A stretch of 54,694 nucleotides of DNA from Oscillatoriales cyanobacterium SM2_2_1 (lineage in GTDB: Bacteria > Cyanobacteriota > Cyanobacteriia > Pseudanabaenales > Pseudanabaenaceae): NCBI GenBank assembly GCA_012031145.1, contig JAAUUH010000007.1, positions 1 through 54,694 on the forward strand, in the 5' to 3' direction. Under the pieces are notes generated by a model. It made no database searches. It had not been told where the DNA came from and was given only the letters and a program-made list of their open reading frames with translations. This document shows, piece by piece, positions 26,377 to 37,262 of this stretch (position 1 is its first letter; each line of letters begins with the position of its first letter). The translations under genes were made by a program, and so were the position numbers.

Positions 26377-28439
26377 ATGTCCTTAAAGGCGGCAAAAGAG
26401 GCGTTACTCCGTAAGCATTACACCGAAGCTATTGACCTGCTTTTGCGCTATAGCCAAGGGGTGGATCGGCAGAGTCAAAAATATGTGCAGGCGCAGATGT
26501 GGCTGGTATCGGCCTACAAGCGCACCGGGCGGGCCGATAAGGCGATCGCCATTTGTGAGGGACTGCGTGACCATCCCGACCCCCAACTCCAGGATTGGTT
26601 AGGGCGATCGCTGGAAACCCTGCAGCAAATGTTAGCAGCACCGCCCTCTGAGCCAGAAGTAGTCCGTAACGAGGACGTGGCAGCGGTGACGCCTTCGGAT
26701 ACCAATCGCTACCGCAAAGGCTATGTTTCGCTTCCCTTACTCGAAAAATACTTTTACATCTACTGGGCGCTCTTTGCTCTGACCTTGCTGCTCTATCTGG
26801 GGCTCATTTTTGGTTTGTGGCTGCTGCCGATCGCTCTGTTTGTCGAAGTCCTAACCCTCGGTTGGATACAGGTTGCCGCCTGGGGGGCTGGAATCACCAG
26901 TGGGCTATTGTTTTTTATGTCGCCATGGATCATTGACATTACCCAGCGGATCTATCACCGCACCCAGTGGCTCACCCTCGTTGACTTTGATGAATACAAC
27001 CCCGAAGCCGTTAGTGTGATAGAGACCTTTTGCGATCGCACAATCAGGACATCCCTCGCCTTGGACTGATCAGCGAGGATACCCCCGTGGCCTTTGCCTA
27101 TGGCGTGATCCCCAACTCATCCCGCCTCGTCCTCAGTCGCGGCTTGCTCCAAGAACTGGATCCCGACGAAGTGGCGGTAATCATCGCGCTGCTGTTATCC
27201 CAGGTTCAGAATCGTAGCGTGCTACTGCTGACCTTTCTATCGGCCCCGCTGCAGTTAATTTATCTGCTCTACGTATTTTTGCAACGGCGATCACTGCGGG
27301 CCAAGGTGGGCAAGGAGCTATGGCAATTGGCGGCGGTCGTGATTCATACTATTCACGATGTCTGCCACTACCCGATCCTGTCCCTCAACCGTAGCCGGAT
27401 TGTTCTTGGCGATCGCCGAGCGGCGGAAATCACTGGCAATCCCAATGGACTGAGTCGGGCGATCGTCAAAATTGCTCGGGGCATTACTCGCCAGAGTCAA
27501 CTGGGGCAAAACACTAACCGGATTTTGGAATCTACGCGGCTATTGGGTGTGCTTGATGACCGCACCACCTTGGCGATCGGTATTGCCTTTGAGGTACTCT
27601 ACGCCGGCGTCACACCCCACGCTGCCACCCGCGTTTTTTTATGGGAACTCTTCAATCCATGGGCGATGTGGCTCACTTGGAATTCTTCCCACCCCCTAAT
27701 TGGCAGGAGACTGGCGCTCATCAGTGGATATGCCCAAAAGCTAGGATTATCTCCCGAATATGACATTCCCCAACTCGTCAAATATGGCAAACGCCTTGAC
27801 CGTATCCGCCTTTACCGCAACTTTGGGCGAGACCTTTTGATTGAAGTTGGCCCGTGGTTCTTGGCAGTACTTGGTTTCGTTGCCGGACAGATGCTGTACT
27901 GGCTTTATAACTCTTGGCTCACCCCCAGTCTGATGCTGATTGGTTTAGGCATCGGTTGGATGTACCTAGGCAGTCTGCGTTACCCCGACTTCCGACAGGT
28001 TAAAGACACCGACCTCGTCTCCCTACTGACTGATCCCTATGCTAGCCCGGTGAAAGGACAGCCGGTTCAGATACCTGGTGAACTCATGGGCTACACCACT
28101 GAAGACGGCGAGCGGGGATACTTTTTGCGCCTTGAGGATCAAGGCGGGATGATCCAGCTCCATTACCTACCCAATGTGCGGGGTGTTTTCAAGGAACCCA
28201 GCGCCGAAATCGTCAAAATGGAACGACTGTTTGAGCAATCTGTGGTAGTAACTGGATGGTACCGCCGGGGCAAAATTCCATTAGTAGACTTGGCAGTTTT
28301 GCAACCGATCATCTCCGAAACCAAGCAGCGTGCTGCGTCACTCATTGGATTTCATCAGTTTTGGAATAATACCCTTAGCAGCTTGTTATTAATTCTAGGC
28401 TTACTAATGCTATTGGGGTCTTCTCGGCTTTTTTGGTGA
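26377..28439 (+). CDS. membrane M48-peptidase-like protein without HExxH (frameshifted here)
   Basis: The first part (ATG 26377) has a TPR-like helical N-terminus (about residues 1-90), then two strong membrane segments (about 130-185). The frame breaks at 27032-27041 beside GCGATCGC; one C restores CDRHNQDIPRLGLI. After it come YGVIPNSSRLVLSRGLLQEL and PDEVAVIIALLLSQVQNR, where M48 metallopeptidases carry HExxH. Here the histidines and glutamate are absent. More membrane helices follow, and an OB-like C-terminal domain. The restored length is about 687 residues. Catalysis by zinc is unlikely; I infer a structural or chaperone-like role, unproven. Confidence 0.75.
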
Positions 28440-28800
28440 ATAATAAGGATGCGCTGCGGCCAAGAAATATGACTTTTGTCAGTCAACTCTACTGCGGCTC
28501 CACAGCTTAGTATTATATAAATAGAAGCATCAAATAATCCTGGGTTGATTGTGGTTGGAAGTACCGATGTTATAGGGTTCACTGCCCTTAACAAAGTCAC
28601 ATATCAAGACTTCAACCAAGCCGCCTAATGTTGGTATAGCTGTAAATAACTTGGTTAGGACGGGGTACAGGGGTGAAACCCTGCTGGGGGCGCAGCCCCC
28701 AACCCCCCTTTTCCTTCGATGTCCGAATCTACCCGAATATAGCCATACAAGTTCCATCATTAAGCTATCCCAGACTAGGTTTGATCAAAAAAATAAATCA
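28440..28800. other. intergenic region before the restriction-modification island
   Basis: It holds a family-1 repeat (28635-28747). I see no gene in 28440-28634. Confidence 0.5.
28635..28747 (+). repeat. family-1 intergenic repeat, copy 4
   Basis: Full-length copy in the reference orientation: TATAGCTGTAAATAACTTGG, then a hairpin of the GGGGGCGCAGCCCCC type and an ACCCGAATATAGCCATA end. It ends about 50 bases before the methyltransferase start. Confidence 0.85.
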
Positions 28801-29676
28801 ATGACACGACAAGTGCAAATTAAGCAGAATATTAGCGAAGCCGAACACCAAACCAATCTGGAGGTTGTATGGAATTCTAATGATGGGCTTTCTCGTCTGT
28901 ACCACGGCGATAGTTTGGAACTCATGGCTGCTTTACCCGCTGAAAGTGTAGACTGCATTTGGACAGACCCTCCCTATAACCTTTCAAATGACGGCATGAC
29001 CTGCGTCGCTGGGCGTATGGTTAAAGTGAATAAAGGCGAATGGGATCGTAGCCAAGGTGCTGAATTAGATCATGAATTCAACAAAGCTTGGTTGGCTGCT
29101 TGCTATCGTCTACTTAAGCCAACGGGCACCATATGGGTAACAGGAACCTTGCATGTATACCCGTCCGTTGGATTTGCAATGCAACAGCTAGGATTTCGCA
29201 TCCTCAATGACATTATCTGGGAAAAACCTGCGCCGCCGCCAAATTTAGGGTGTCGCTGTTTTACCCATTCAACAGAGCTGATATTATGGGCAACTAAGGC
29301 GCGCAAAGGAAAAGATCGTTACACCTTTAATTATGAGGAGATGAAGGCGGAAAACGGCGATAAGCAGATGAAAAACCTCTGGCGAATGCCTGCGCCTAGC
29401 AAAGCTGAAAAACTTTATGGCAAACACCCGACCCAAAAGCCTATTGGACTTGTTTCACGGTGCCTTCGAGCCAGTACGAATCGAGGTGATTTAGTTTTTG
29501 ATCCTTTTTCAGGTTCTTCCACTACTGGCGTTGCCGCTTTATCACTGGGTCGGGAGTTTATTGGTTGTGAAGCAGATGCGGGACATGCTGCTCTGTCAAG
29601 TAAACGATTAACTAATTTTGCTCACGAGGAGTTGAGCTTGATTGAAAGTAATGATATGTTCGATAGAGGAATTTAG
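28801..29676 (+). CDS. beta-class DNA methyltransferase (DpnA/HindIII-like)
   Basis: The 291-residue enzyme has the catalytic DPPY (56-59) before the SAM-binding DPFSGSSTTG (234-243), the order of beta-class N6-adenine or N4-cytosine methylases. LSNDGMTC, MVKVNKGEWD, PAPPPNLGCRCFTHSTE and HPTQKP strongly recall the DpnA/MboIB/HindIII methylase group, several of which modify GATC. I infer, without proof, GATC or a related target. ATG 28801 starts the family-like part; the frame upstream runs through a repeat. Codons are AT-richer than the neighbours, suggesting transfer. An endonuclease remnant follows. Confidence 0.9.
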   Translation: MTRQVQIKQNISEAEHQTNLEVVWNSNDGLSRLYHGDSLELMAALPAESVDCIWTDPPYNLSNDGMTCVAGRMVKVNKGEWDRSQGAELDHEFNKAWLAACYRLLKPTGTIWVTGTLHVYPSVGFAMQQLGFRILNDIIWEKPAPPPNLGCRCFTHSTELILWATKARKGKDRYTFNYEEMKAENGDKQMKNLWRMPAPSKAEKLYGKHPTQKPIGLVSRCLRASTNRGDLVFDPFSGSSTTGVAALSLGREFIGCEADAGHAALSSKRLTNFAHEELSLIESNDMFDRGI

Positions 29677-29679
29677 TAA

Positions 29680-30210
29680 GCTGGTCATAGGATTGAGCGT
29701 TACTTAGGTTTGGAATTTAACTCATCTCGATTCCTTGATTTTGACCGAACTTTGGTGGTTGGCAGTTAAGGCTAATCCATTTGGTCGGAATGAATAGAAG
29801 AACTTAGGATCAAAGAGACGATGGCGATCGCTATGATCGATCCTGTAGAAGTTGTAAGCAAGGAGTTTGAGGAAAGCCACCTCTTCAACAAATTACAGAA
29901 AATCGTTGTTGTGGCACGGGTTTTTGAGAGCCAAGCAGATGATCGTTCTCTGGTGCATTCAGTAGCGTCTTTCGATCTTGATAATCCTGGAATTTATGAT
30001 CAGGTGAAAGCGGACTACAACCTTGTTCGGGAAACAATAAGAACTCAGGGATTTTCAGGTCTTAGCGGCAGAATGGGCAAACTTGTGCAGCCAAGAACAA
30101 AGGGGCAAGGCCACGGAAGCACCTCTCGTGCTTTCTATGCTCGCATCGGGTTCGTGACGCATATTTTGGGAGAGGGCTATTCGATTGCTTTAGCCATCCC
30201 ATCACAGTGA
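29680..30210 (+). pseudogene. remnant of a Sau3AI/MutH-type restriction endonuclease
   Basis: A 129-codon open frame (29821-30210) matches the C-terminal half of the Sau3AI/MutH family: KETMAIAMIDPVEV (its first residues just upstream of 29821), EESHLFNKLQKIV, then the distinctive QPRTKGQGHGSTSRAFYAR. Upstream, 29680-29820 holds pieces of the N-terminal half in other frames (GHRIERYLGLEFNSS, LDFDR), interrupted by stops such as the TGA at 29791-29793. The D-E-K catalytic residues lie in that broken half. Several errors would be needed to restore it, so real decay is more likely here than for the single-frameshift genes. Its neighbour is the likely cognate methylase. Confidence 0.6.
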
Positions 30211-30310
30211 GTTTGCCATAGTGTTTTGTAGCCAATATGAATCAGGGCTTCCAACGGCCGATGTGCTTTTGCATTCAGAAATCAGTCTAAGCTGCCGAAT
30301 TTTGAAGTTA

Positions 30311-30437
30311 GGGGCTGTCCCCATTTAGCTGCTATAGGCTTTTACAGCGAGGGTTTCAGTCCCAGTCTGTAAAATTTGCGGGCGTGGTAATGCCTGTCCC
30401 GTAGGCTTCTAGATTAAATTGATGATGCGTCCTAGGG
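30311..30437 (+). repeat. family-2 intergenic repeat, copy A
   Basis: This ~127-bp element starts GGGGCTGT, contains a ...TTTAGC block, TTTTACAGCGAGGGTTTCAG, TGTAAAATTTGCGGG, CGGTAATGCC-like sequence and CCCGTAGGCTTCTAG, and ends GATGATGCGTCCTAGGG. It aligns along its whole length with the copy at 43394 and, reversed, with 36761. Confidence 0.7.
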
Positions 30438-31484
30438 ATAGAAGGAAAGATTGGGAATCCCCGTTGCTTCGGGCCAGCCCATCATAATGTTGAGGCATTG
30501 CACCGCTTGGGAAGCCTGTCCTTTCATGAGATTGTCGATCGCCGAAAGGATAATCACCCGCTCCGTGCGGGCATCTACCTCCACCGCCAAAAAACACATA
30601 TTTGTACCCGCTGCCCACTTGGTCTGGGGATAGACGTTCTTGGGTAGCACCCGTACCCACTCGCAGTTACGGTAGAACGATCTGTAAATTGTGAGTAAAT
30701 CATCTTGGATTAGTCCCGGGTCACGGAGTCGCGCATAGACCGTCGCCAAAATTCCCCGCACCATGGGAATCAGGTGGGGCGTGAATTGGACATATAGTTC
30801 CTGCCCTGCGACTAAACTACAGATTTGCTCAATTTCTGGGGTGTGGCGATGGCGGGCAACTCCATAGGCACTAAGAGTATTGCTGGCCTCTGCTAGCAGC
30901 AGATTGATTTCGCCTTTGCGTCCACCGCCGGAGGTGCCAGACTTGGCGTCAATAATGATGGAGTGGGGGTCGATGAACCCGTTTTTCAGCAGCGGGAGCA
31001 CCGCCAATAAGCTGGCTGTTGGGTAGCAACCCGGACAGCCCACTAACTCTGCGCCAACTAGGCGATCGCGGTTTAATTCTGGCAAGCCATAGACAGCACG
31101 GGCGTTGATTGCGGCATCATGGCGGTCAATGCGGTACCACTCTTCGTAGGTCTTGAGGTTTTCAAAACGGTAGTCTGCCGACAGGTCCAGCACCTTGCAT
31201 CCCTTGGCCAAAAGCCTCGGTGTCAGGGTTGCGGCAATACCATTGGGAAGTGACAGAAACACCACTTCCGCCCGTTCGGCGATCGCCTCCGGCTCTAAGT
31301 TCTCAATCATCAGACTGAGCCGATGACCAAGGTGGGGATAGAGATCGCTAAAGTTCTGCCCAACGCTGCCACTACCGCCCATATAGGCAATGTCAACATG
31401 GGGGTGATCTAACAGGAGCCGCACGAGTTGTACTCCGCCATAGCCCGATGCACCCACAATGCCAACCGGAATGCGATCACCCAT
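30432..31484 (-). CDS. argC: N-acetyl-gamma-glutamyl-phosphate reductase
   Basis: ArgC catalyses the third step of arginine synthesis, the NADPH reduction of N-acetylglutamyl phosphate. The protein has [18 protein letters not shown] (Rossmann motif), the catalytic Cys in [21 protein letters not shown] and [15 protein letters not shown] near the end. I take ATG 31484 as start (350 residues); an in-frame GTG at 31496 would overlap the recJ stop. It lies directly after recJ on the same strand. Confidence 0.96.
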   Translation of the reverse strand: MGDRIPVGIVGASGYGGVQLVRLLLDHPHVDIAYMGGSGSVGQNFSDLYPHLGHRLSLMIENLEPEAIAERAEVVFLSLPNGIAATLTPRLLAKGCKVLDLSADYRFENLKTYEEWYRIDRHDAAINARAVYGLPELNRDRLVGAELVGCPGCYPTASLLAVLPLLKNGFIDPHSIIIDAKSGTSGGGRKGEINLLLAEASNTLSAYGVARHRHTPEIEQICSLVAGQELYVQFTPHLIPMVRGILATVYARLRDPGLIQDDLLTIYRSFYRNCEWVRVLPKNVYPQTKWAAGTNMCFLAVEVDARTERVIILSAIDNLMKGQASQAVQCLNIMMGWPEATGIPNLSFYP

Positions 31485-31495
31485 AGCCCCGCCCA

Positions 31496-33621
31496 CTAAT
31501 TCGTAGAAAGACTATAACCCATCTGCTGAAGTTGGCGATCAAAAAAACGTTGCTGAAAATAGTACTCATCCAGCGCTTCGATCAGGATTTTGGGGGAACC
31601 GCCGGGATGCTGCAGCCGGGTTTGGATCGCTAGGTCGATCAGGTGGCGATCGCCGAGGTGCAGCACCTCAGCCACCTGCTCTGGGGTTATAGGCAAGGGC
31701 ATTTGCTTTAGCTGTTGCCACATTAGCTCCCCGCGGCAGGTTTCTGGAGAGGGGTAATTCAGTATGATCGGCTGGCGTTGATTCACTAGGGACTCCAGCG
31801 CCATAGGGGAATGGGGGCAGACCTCACAGAAATAGGCATCACCGGGTAGGTCGCCATGGGCGGGGAGGAGGGTTGGTGGCGAGCAGTCCCAGGGCTGCGT
31901 CAACGTTGGCGCATAGGAAAGGGCATCGACAACCCGCACTTCATAGCGGCGCTGGAACGGGTTATCGACTAATTCCACCACTACGTCACAGGGTCCCTGG
32001 GGGAGGTCGTAGTGTCGTTTGTCCCACCAATGGCCGGGGATGCTGCCGGTGCTATCGCTGAGGCTAAAACCCACCTTTCGCAAATTGGGGCGTCGCCCTC
32101 GGGTTTCAGGAAATTTCTCTTCCTTAACTTGACTAAATGTTGCCCTCCGAATTAGAAGCCGTGGTTGGGGGTTTCCCATGCCATAGGGTTCCAACTGGGA
32201 CAACTCCCAAAATAGCTCTTTGCCTAAATCGCTGACCCTGACTTCCAGATCAATAATAAGGGCGGGTTGAGGGGGGCGATCGCCATAGAATTGCCAATAG
32301 CGCTGATTTAGGGCCGCCCGCAGCAGGGGCAGTCGCTCTATTAAAACGCTTAATCCTGCGGCAAAGGGATGTCCGCCAAAGCGCAAAATCAAGTCTTCCT
32401 GTCCTGCTAATAACTCGTATAGATCCACTCCAGCGGGCGATCGCCCACTACCCTTGGCCACGTCGTCCTCGATGGTCAGCAGAAATGTCGCCGGCCGTAG
32501 GTCTGCACCGCTTGTCCTGCCACGATCCCCAAAATCCCCGCTGGCCATTGGGCTGACGCCAACACCAGCACCCCAGTGGTTGTCAGGTCTAACCCTTCAA
32601 TCTGCCGCTGCACCTCCTGCCATAGTTCCCCCTGCAGTTCCTTGCGCAACTGATTAGCCTGTTCCGCCGCGTCTACCAGTTGACGGCACTCTGCTTCATC
32701 CCAACTGGTGAGCAAGGTCACACATTGGCGGACATCTCCCCAAATCCGACTGATGGCATTCAAACGCGGTGCAATACCAAACCCAATATCCGTAGCCCGA
32801 TCTCCGGTTTTACGACAGGAATCGAGCAGCAACCGCAGCCCCGGGCGGCGCTTATTCCGCAGCACTTCCAGACCTCGTTGGGCTAGATAGCGCGTTTCCC
32901 CCACCAATTGCACCAAATCCGCCACCAGCCCAACCGCCACCAAATCCAATAGCTCCGCTAAAGGCTCGGGAGACTCTTGAAGTGCCTCTGTCAGCGCGCG
33001 TAGGAAGGTGTAGGCCACTGCTACCCCTGACAGACTGGCAAAGGGATGATCGCCCGGCAGCGATCGCGGATTAATGATCGCTACAACAGGTGGTCGTTCC
33101 ATCGGCAGCGTGTGGTGATCCGTCACAATCACCTCTATCCCCATGGCGGCTGCCATGGCAAGCTCTGCCCCACTAGTGCTCCCCGTATCACAGGTAATCA
33201 GGAGCGAGCAGCGCCCGCGCAAAGTCTCCAGCCCTTGGCGCGAAATCCCGTGGGACTCTCGAAACCGATCGGGAATGTAATAGAGCAGGCGACCGCCTGG
33301 CAAGAACCGACCCAAGCCCTCCCACAGCACTGCCGTGGACGTAATCCCGTCGGCATCAAAATCCCCCCAAATAGCCACTGTCTCCCCCGAGGCGATCGCC
33401 CGAACCATCCGCCCCACCGCCCACTCCATCTCCACCCCAAAGGCAAAGGGGGACGTCTCGGCATAGTCCCGGGGATCCAACCATGCTGCCACCGCTACCG
33501 GTGTGCGAATCCCCCGCTGCCAAAGCAACTGGGCCGCAAATTGCCCTATCCGGGTCACCAACCATGCATCGGGTAGCACAGGGGGCAGCATTTGCCATCG
33601 AGTTTCAGAATTATTAATCAT
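31496..33621 (-). CDS. recJ: RecJ-type single-strand exonuclease (frameshifted here)
   Basis: RecJ is a 5'-3' single-strand DNA exonuclease of recombination and repair. The N-terminal frame (ATG 33621) has the DHH-family motifs: [22 protein letters not shown] and NPR, then DHHA1-like sequence. The frame breaks at 32490-32500. One added C restores [15 protein letters not shown], after which the remaining DHHA1/OB parts ([13 protein letters not shown]) follow to 31496. The restored length is about 708 residues. It is divergent from ndhD. Confidence 0.93.
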
Positions 33622-33836
33622 TTCTTAATACCTATGGTTGTAAACGCTTACATGACAAACTTTCAATTGAAGTCGGCTAAAATCGCCCAAATGATTGCAG
33701 GGCATAGATTTAAGGCATTTTTTACCATCAAAAAATTTGTTAACTTTTCTCTCTTTAGAGCTAGTAATTGGTAACAAATTCTTCATAGAATGATTTCACG
33801 AGAAAATAAGTATTTATTCTCAAAGTAGAGAGTGTC

Positions 33837-35390
33837 ATGCTACCAGAACAGTTTCCTTGGTTAACCGCAATCCTCCTGTTTCCTACCGTTGCCGCCCTAG
33901 GCATCCCCATCATTCCAGATAAAGAGGGAAAAACTGTACGTTGGTACGCCCTTGGTGTCGCCCTTACCGAACTGATTTTAATGGTCACTGTTTTTTGGCA
34001 GCACTATCAACTGGGTAGTGACACCTTCCAGATGGGTGAGACATTTCCCTGGATCCCTACACTAGGTTTGAATTGGTCCTTGGCGGTTGATGGCCTATCT
34101 ATGCCCCTAGTTTTGTTGACCGGTTTGGTCACCACCCTCAGCATCTTCGCTTCTTGGAATACTACAAACAAGCCGCGTTTGTTCTACTTCCTAATGCTGG
34201 TGCTGTTCTCAGCCCAGATTGGTGTGTTCACTGCTCGGGATTTACTCCTATTTTTCCTAATGTGGGAAATCGAATTAGTTCCCGTCTACCTGCTGGTTTC
34301 CATCTGGGGTGGTGCAAATCGCCTTTATGCAGCCACCAAGTTCATTCTTTACACCGCCGTTGGCTCAATCTTTATTCTTGTAGCAGGGCTAGCCATGGCC
34401 TTTTATGGGGAGCCATCCTTCGATATGGCGGTTCTCAGCCAAAAACAGTATCCCTATGTCCTGCAATTGCTCTGCTTCGCTGGATTTTTGATTGCCTTTG
34501 GCGTAAAACTTCCCATTTTCCCGCTGCACACTTGGTTGCCTGACACCCACGGTGAGGCTTCCGCACCTGTATCAATGATTTTAGCGGGGGTGTTGCTTAA
34601 GATGGGTGGTTATGGGCTGATTCGTTTCAATTTAGAAATGTTGCCCGATGCCCATGTCGTTTTTGCGCCCATCCTAATGGTGCTTGGGGTGGTGAATATC
34701 CTCTATGGAGCCTTCTCTGCCTTTGCCCAAGTGAACATGAAACGACGCCTAGCCTATTCTTCAATTTCCCACATGGGATTTGTGCTGCTGGGCATTGCTT
34801 CTTTTACTGACCTCGGTATTAGCGGCGCTTTGCTGCAAATGCTCTCCCACGGTTTGATTGCCGCTTGCCTGTTCTTTTTGGCGGGGGTCACCTACGACCG
34901 CACCCACACCCTGATGGTCGACGAGATGGGTGGTATGGCCAAACCGATGCCTAAGACCTTCGCCCTATTTACGATCGCAGCGATGGCATCCCTAGCCTTG
35001 CCAGGAATGAGCGGGTTTGTCAGTGAATTGAAAGTATTTTTGGGGATGGCCACCAGTGATGTGTATGGGCAACCATTTAAGGTGGTGATGACTTTGCTAG
35101 CAGCTTCAGGACTGATTATTACGCCGATTTACCTGCTCTCGATGTTGCGCGAGGTGTTCTACGGCAAAGGTGTTACGGAGCACAGTAGCGGATTCAGTGA
35201 TGCTAAGCCTCGTGAGGTGTTCATTGCCGCCTGCTTGATCCTACCAATTATTGTAATTGGCTCCTATCCTAAGTTGGCCACCCAAACCTATGAGGCTAAG
35301 GCAGTGGCAGTCGTTTCCGAGGTGCGACAAGCGGTTGCGAACGTACCCAGTGCCTTCGGGGACATACGTTTGGCAGAATCAACGCAGTAA
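33837..35390 (+). CDS. ndhD: NAD(P)H-quinone oxidoreductase chain 4 (NdhD)
   Basis: NdhD is an antiporter-like proton-pumping subunit of the thylakoid NDH-1 complex, used in respiration and cyclic electron flow. The 517-residue, highly hydrophobic protein has [57 protein letters not shown] and [17 protein letters not shown], including the conserved Glu and Lys of the pumping channels. It resembles NdhD1/D2 rather than the CO2-uptake forms, but I have not settled the subtype. The gene is intact and ends before a strong terminator. Confidence 0.95.
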   Translation: MLPEQFPWLTAILLFPTVAALGIPIIPDKEGKTVRWYALGVALTELILMVTVFWQHYQLGSDTFQMGETFPWIPTLGLNWSLAVDGLSMPLVLLTGLVTTLSIFASWNTTNKPRLFYFLMLVLFSAQIGVFTARDLLLFFLMWEIELVPVYLLVSIWGGANRLYAATKFILYTAVGSIFILVAGLAMAFYGEPSFDMAVLSQKQYPYVLQLLCFAGFLIAFGVKLPIFPLHTWLPDTHGEASAPVSMILAGVLLKMGGYGLIRFNLEMLPDAHVVFAPILMVLGVVNILYGAFSAFAQVNMKRRLAYSSISHMGFVLLGIASFTDLGISGALLQMLSHGLIAACLFFLAGVTYDRTHTLMVDEMGGMAKPMPKTFALFTIAAMASLALPGMSGFVSELKVFLGMATSDVYGQPFKVVMTLLAASGLIITPIYLLSMLREVFYGKGVTEHSSGFSDAKPREVFIAACLILPIIVIGSYPKLATQTYEAKAVAVVSEVRQAVANVPSAFGDIRLAESTQ

Positions 35391-35450
35391 ATGTGCGTTT
35401 CAGCACCAATCTAATGCTATCTAAGCTTTGAGAATAAATCCAATCGATAA

Positions 35451-35482
35451 AAGGAGTTCGCCCTAGGGCAACTCCTTTTTTA
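35451..35482 (+). terminator. rho-independent terminator of ndhD
   Basis: GGAGTT-C-GCCC and GGGC-AACTCC pair around a short TA loop, with a bulged C, directly followed by TTTTTT. It lies 60 bases after the ndhD stop and before the convergent HU gene. Confidence 0.9.
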
Positions 35483-35527
35483 TGCCTTTAAAGTCTCTTC
35501 CCAGTCAAAGGGGTTGATAATCCTGGC

Positions 35528-35818
35528 TTAGTCTTCGGCTTCTTCGCCGAGGACGCGATCTTTGAATACCTTACCCGCCGAAAATGCTGGCACCTTAGTT
35601 TCGGGGATAACCATCTTTTCACCCGTGCGGGGATTGCGTCCTTCCCGTTCTTGGCGGATTCGAGGTTCAAAGGAACCAAAACCAACCAATGTAACCCGAT
35701 CGCCCTCAGCTACCGCATCGATAATCACCTCGACGGCTGCGGAAATGACCGCCTCGACACTTTTCTTCGAGATCTCTGTCTTGCTTGCTACAGCATCCAC
35801 CAATTCGCCTTTGTTCAT
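35528..35818 (-). CDS. hup: HU-type DNA-binding protein
   Basis: HU bends and compacts DNA. The 96-residue protein is a standard member: MNKGELVDAVA at the start, GDRVTLVGFGSFEPR before the beta arm, GRNPRTGE with the intercalating Pro, and PAFSAGKVFKDRV. The acidic tail (EEAED) is short. It is convergent with ndhD. Confidence 0.96.
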   Translation of the reverse strand: MNKGELVDAVASKTEISKKSVEAVISAAVEVIIDAVAEGDRVTLVGFGSFEPRIRQEREGRNPRTGEKMVIPETKVPAFSAGKVFKDRVLGEEAED

Positions 35819-35881
35819 TGCGGTTCCCGCCTTATTCCAAGGGATTTGACGCTGACAATACTACCGCAATGGTTGGTTTCG

Positions 35882-36715
35882 TCAAGTTTTTTGGCTTTTA
35901 ATCTTCTGCCGTAGGACTGCCGTTCCCCATGCGATGCCGAAAATGCCAAGACCGCACAGCACAATGGTCGCCCCCGAAGGAGTATTGCCGTAGTAGCTGA
36001 GGTATAGTCCCACAACGGTGGCAATCACGCCGAGACAACTGCCAATCATCATCATCTGGTGCAAGGTTTTGACCCACAGGTAGGCGGCGATCGCCGGGGC
36101 TACGAGTAGGGAAATCACCAACACAACGCCCATAGTTTGCATACTGGCAATTACAGTCAGGGTGGTGCCGGTCATCAGCCCGGTTTCCAGCCAGCGCACA
36201 GGCAGACCCATGGCTTCGGCTGTCGTGCGATCAAAGGTGAGGAGGAGCAGTTGGTGGTAAAACAACACCACAGCAAGCAAGACAAGGGCCGCAATGATCA
36301 GCGATCGCCATACATCCGAACTGCTGACGGATAAAATGTCTCCGAATAGAAAACTATGCCAGTCGAGACGCAGGCGGAGTAGGGAAACCAGCATGACGCC
36401 AGCGGCAAAAAAGCCGGAGGAAAGCAGGGCCATGGCTGCATCAATGGGAATCTGGGCCTGCGATCGCACAAAGTAAATCGCTAGGGTGCTCAGCAGTCCT
36501 GAGGCTAGGGCCCCCCAAGTTAGCTCCTGATTTTGCCAAAAGGCAAGGGTGGCACCGGGCAGAATGGTATGGGTTAGGACGTCGCCAAGGAGGGTGAGGC
36601 GCTGCACAATTAGGTAGCTGCCAACAATTGGGCAAATCATTCCGGCGATCGCCGCAGCCACCAAGGCCCGCTGCATCAGTTCTAACTCTAGGGGCTTGAG
36701 CAACCATTCCAACAT
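35882..36715 (-). CDS. ABC-3 family permease (Mn/Zn-type)
   Basis: The 277-residue membrane protein has about eight helices and the ABC-3 signatures GSYLIVQRLTLLGDVLTHTILPG and SLLVAPAIAAYL, as in MntB/ZnuB permeases for Mn2+ or Zn2+. The binding protein and ATPase that normally share its operon are not in this window. HU lies downstream on the same strand. Zn versus Mn cannot be decided from sequence. Confidence 0.9.
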   Translation of the reverse strand: MLEWLLKPLELELMQRALVAAAIAGMICPIVGSYLIVQRLTLLGDVLTHTILPGATLAFWQNQELTWGALASGLLSTLAIYFVRSQAQIPIDAAMALLSSGFFAAGVMLVSLLRLRLDWHSFLFGDILSVSSSDVWRSLIIAALVLLAVVLFYHQLLLLTFDRTTAEAMGLPVRWLETGLMTGTTLTVIASMQTMGVVLVISLLVAPAIAAYLWVKTLHQMMMIGSCLGVIATVVGLYLSYYGNTPSGATIVLCGLGIFGIAWGTAVLRQKIKSQKT

Positions 36716-36760
36716 TGGGATCAGTAGGGGAGATTCTCACCTCAGCATAGCGGTTTCCCG

Positions 36761-36875
36761 TTAGGGCGCGTCACCCCATGCTGGAAGGCTTGCGGGATCA
36801 GTGATACCGCGCCCGTCAAATTCTACAGGCAGGGGCTGATGTTCTTGCTCTGAGAGCATCTGATAGCTAAATGAT
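36761..36875 (-). repeat. family-2 intergenic repeat, copy C
   Basis: Reverse copy, aligned with 30311 and 43394 through GGGCGC then CACC, CTTGCGGGATC, GTGATACCGCGCCCG, TCAAATTCTACAGGCAGGGG and ATAGCTAAATGAT. It lies about 20 bases from a family-1 copy. Confidence 0.65.
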
Positions 36876-36893
36876 CACAGTGCATCCTGTTTT

Positions 36894-37009
36894 TATATAG
36901 ATGTAAATAACTTGGTTAGAACGGGGTGCAGGGGGGAAACCCCTAGCTGGGGGCGCAGCCCCAAACCCCCTTTCCCTTCGATGTCCGAACCTACCCGAAT
37001 ATAGCTATA
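36894..37009 (+). repeat. family-1 intergenic repeat, copy 5
   Basis: Full-length copy: TGTAAATAACTTGGTTAGAA, GAAACCCCTAGCTGGGGGCG, then CCCGAATATAGCTATA. Confidence 0.85.
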
Positions 37010-37142
37010 GCAGCCAAACCCATTCCTTGATTTTGGAAAGATATGCCCCTGCCTCCCAACGGCCGGCGATTATCTCGGCTTCTCGTCGATTGAATACGGT
37101 TGACCGAAGCGTGCCCCCGTTGCCCAAGTCTAGGACTGACCT

Positions 37143-37161
37143 ACCTAACACTGTGTTAGGT
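37143..37161. promoter_or_regulatory. perfect 19-bp palindrome upstream of sigF
   Basis: ACCTAACAC-T-GTGTTAGGT is a perfect inverted repeat with 9-bp arms about one central base. It lies 101 bases before the sigF start and has no T-run, so it is a candidate operator for a dimeric regulator. I do not recognise the site. Confidence 0.45.
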
Positions 37162-37262
37162 GATTCAAGGGCAGGGCAATGGCGTTCCCTAACGCCCCGA
37201 AAGGTGTCAGGACTGGATGGTTCCAGCTAAGTTGTTACTAATCGTTATCCAGCTAACTTCCT

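Larger units (their letters stand above)
36716..37262. other. intergenic region with both repeat families, upstream of sigF
   Basis: It holds a family-2 repeat (36761-36875), a family-1 repeat (36894-37009) and a perfect palindrome (37143-37161). I see no gene; the 67-codon frame at 37027 is not protein-like. Confidence 0.55.

Noticed and set aside
37027-37230. 67-codon frame before sigF
   Set aside because: It spans the palindrome and a non-coding-looking region and has no ribosome site.
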